Source of the DNA: Treponema sp.
GTDB taxonomy: Bacteria; Spirochaetota; Spirochaetia; Treponematales; Breznakiellaceae
Assembly: GCA_031284195.1 (NCBI GenBank)
Contig: JAITAI010000231.1
Span: 1-7,212, forward strand
Reading direction: 5' to 3'
DNA length: 7,212 nucleotides
Part shown: positions 6,566 to 7,212 of the stretch, piece after piece
Position numbering within the stretch: position 1 is the first letter of the stretch
Layout of the letters: each line of letters opens with the position of its first letter
Translations under genes and position numbers: made by a program
The notes under the pieces: generated by a model
Database searches by the model: none
Seen by the model: only the letters and a program-made list of their open reading frames with translations
What the model was told of the DNA's origin: nothing

Positions 6566-7034
6566 TTAATTATTATTTATTGGTATATATATTTCTATTA
6601 TTGACTCATTATTATTCCATCTAAATTTATGATTATATAATTCAAAATGAAAATATTCTGATTGATTTAATATCAAATTATTTTCAGGTATAATTTTTTT
6701 ATAAATTGTAAATAATGTATTTTTTAAATTATACATTGCACCTTTATGCTGAAATACAGCATAATTGCCTTCAGAAATTTTATATTCTTCAAAATTGTTA
6801 TTGGCATATTCATTTTCAACCGGAATTCCACAAAAGTATTTTATAAATATCTCCTACTTTATAAGTCATTCCATATTTTTCCCAATTTCCACCGGCTTGT
6901 TTCGGCAAATCATAAAAACATAATTTGACATTAAACTCTTTCCAAAAATTGCTGATTATTATATAATTACGGTTTTGAGATTTTGTCAATGCAATAGACA
7001 AACCGTATAATTTTTTAGTTTTTACCGGCGCCAT
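6566..7034 (-). pseudogene. GyrI-like / AraC effector-binding-domain protein, frameshifted
   Basis: Reading the minus strand from ATG at 7034 gives M-A-P-V-K-T-K-K-L-Y-G-L-S, continues to G-D-I-Y-K, then leaves frame and stops at 6816. Removing one A from the four-A run (plus-strand T run 6839-6842) gives G-D-I-Y-K-Y-F-C-G-I-P-V-E-N-E and an open frame to TAA at 6566-6568, 155 residues in all. The second half is diagnostic: E-G-N-Y-A-V-F-Q-H-K-G at 88-98, I-Y-K-K-I-I-P at 110-116, F-E-L-Y at 130-133 with the Glu that contacts ligands in this fold, and I-E-I-Y-I-P-I at 145-151. This is the small-molecule-binding domain found at the C-terminus of AraC and MerR regulators (Rob, BmrR) and as stand-alone proteins; no helix-turn-helix is visible here. 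It may act as a drug- or effector-binding protein. G+C is only 12-25%, far below the neighbours, so it is probably acquired. No ribosome site precedes 7034, and the 5' region may have been altered by the adjoining insertion sequence. A sequencing error is a real alternative to a mutation. Confidence 0.8.
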
Positions 7035-7054
7035 TAAACTTGTTTAATAACCTT

Positions 7055-7212
7055 CTAAGTTTTTCTGTCATAATTTATAATACCACAAATTAAGGTCATC
7101 CTTAGCGAATGTCGATTATCGCAATGACCCCGATAAGGATATGCCATGCTCTTACATGTTTTTATTTTGGCATGTATATGTTCAATAACAACACGCCTCC
7201 CTGCAAGCTCTT
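7055..7212 (-). CDS. Transposase C-terminal end, DDE type resembling the IS5 group; 5' part outside window
   Basis: The minus-strand frame entering at 7210 encodes 51 residues ending at TAG (7055-7057). It reads E-L-A-G-R-R-V-V-I-E-H-I-H-A-K-I-K, then M-A-Y-P-Y-R at 22-27 and H-S-L-R-M-T-L-I-C-G-I-I-N-Y at 34-47. An R-R-V-V-x-E-H-x-x-x-x-x-K segment, followed by Y-R, then L-R-x-x-L-I-x-G-I-x-N-Y, is the C-terminal signature of IS5-like transposases (DDE_Tnp_4 type). The Glu of I-E-H (residue 10) would be the third catalytic acid. G+C is about 40% (25 of 60 at 7081-7140), unlike both the host genes and the AT-rich gene next to it. The element extends past the right edge, and its inner end should lie between about 7055 and 7030. 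I could not identify terminal inverted repeats from one end alone. Confidence 0.75.
   Translation of the reverse strand, partial: ELAGRRVVIEHIHAKIKTCKSMAYPYRGHCDNRHSLRMTLICGIINYDRKT

Noticed and set aside
6746..6928. 60-residue + strand open frame in the AT-rich region
   Set aside because: Complement of the GyrI-like gene, whose conserved motifs are on the minus strand.
7015..7071. 18-codon minus-strand frame M-T-E-K-L-R-R-L-L-N-K-F-N-G-A-G-K-N overlapping the transposase end and the GyrI-like start
   Set aside because: Too short, without a ribosome site, and with no clear continuation into the neighbouring frames. It could be a relic of the disrupted gene start but cannot be supported.
7094..7129. 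Dyad GGTCAT...ATGACC with inner GCGA...TCGC as an insertion-sequence terminal repeat
   Set aside because: It lies inside the transposase reading frame, within conserved C-terminal residues, so it cannot be the end of the element.

Overview
The window looks like chromosomal DNA of a spirochaete, probably a treponeme. The evidence is a primary sigma factor gene followed by a coiled-coil/zinc-ribbon protein gene, an archaeal-type AspRS, and housekeeping genes of roughly half G+C (33 of 60 bases, hand-counted at 2221-2280). The genus is an inference; no single marker here proves it.

From left to right: 1-486 is the 3' end of rpoD (sigma-70 regions 3 and 4). 604-1449 encodes a coiled-coil protein with a four-cysteine zinc ribbon and a very acidic tail. 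1564-1972 is the bacterial class A RNase P RNA (rnpB), closed by a 12-bp P1 helix followed by a T run. A recognisable sigma-70 promoter at 2031-2059 precedes aspS (2080-3399), an AspRS of the archaeal/AspRS2 type with residues that suggest a non-discriminating enzyme. 3511-4863 is a MATE-family transporter starting at TTG. 5197-6453 is a DEAD-box RNA helicase whose motif II reads DEGD. All of these are on the + strand and appear to be separate short transcription units with 100 to 600 bases between coding starts and stops, not one tight operon. Their functions are transcription initiation, tRNA 5' processing, tRNA charging and RNA remodelling, plus one exporter.

The 333-base gap between the MATE gene and the helicase is not ordinary spacer. 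It holds about 7.5 tandem copies of a 23-bp GATC-rich dyad unit, and the whole insert is bracketed by two copies of a 26-bp sequence (23/26 identical). The upstream copy contains the stop codon of the MATE gene. The downstream copy overlaps the likely promoter of the helicase.

The right end (about 6560-7212) is foreign. Base composition falls to 12-25% G+C, and the minus strand encodes a GyrI-like/AraC effector-binding-domain protein that is broken by a single extra base in a four-A run. Restoring the frame gives a complete 155-residue domain. Just upstream of it, also on the minus strand and running off the window, is the C-terminal end of a DDE transposase resembling the IS5 group, at an intermediate G+C of about 40%. 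Neither minus-strand gene is visible as a full open reading frame; both were found by reading across frames.

The clearest candidates for something undescribed are the bracketed GATC repeat array and the layered acquired island at the right end. I see no complete novel multi-gene system here.
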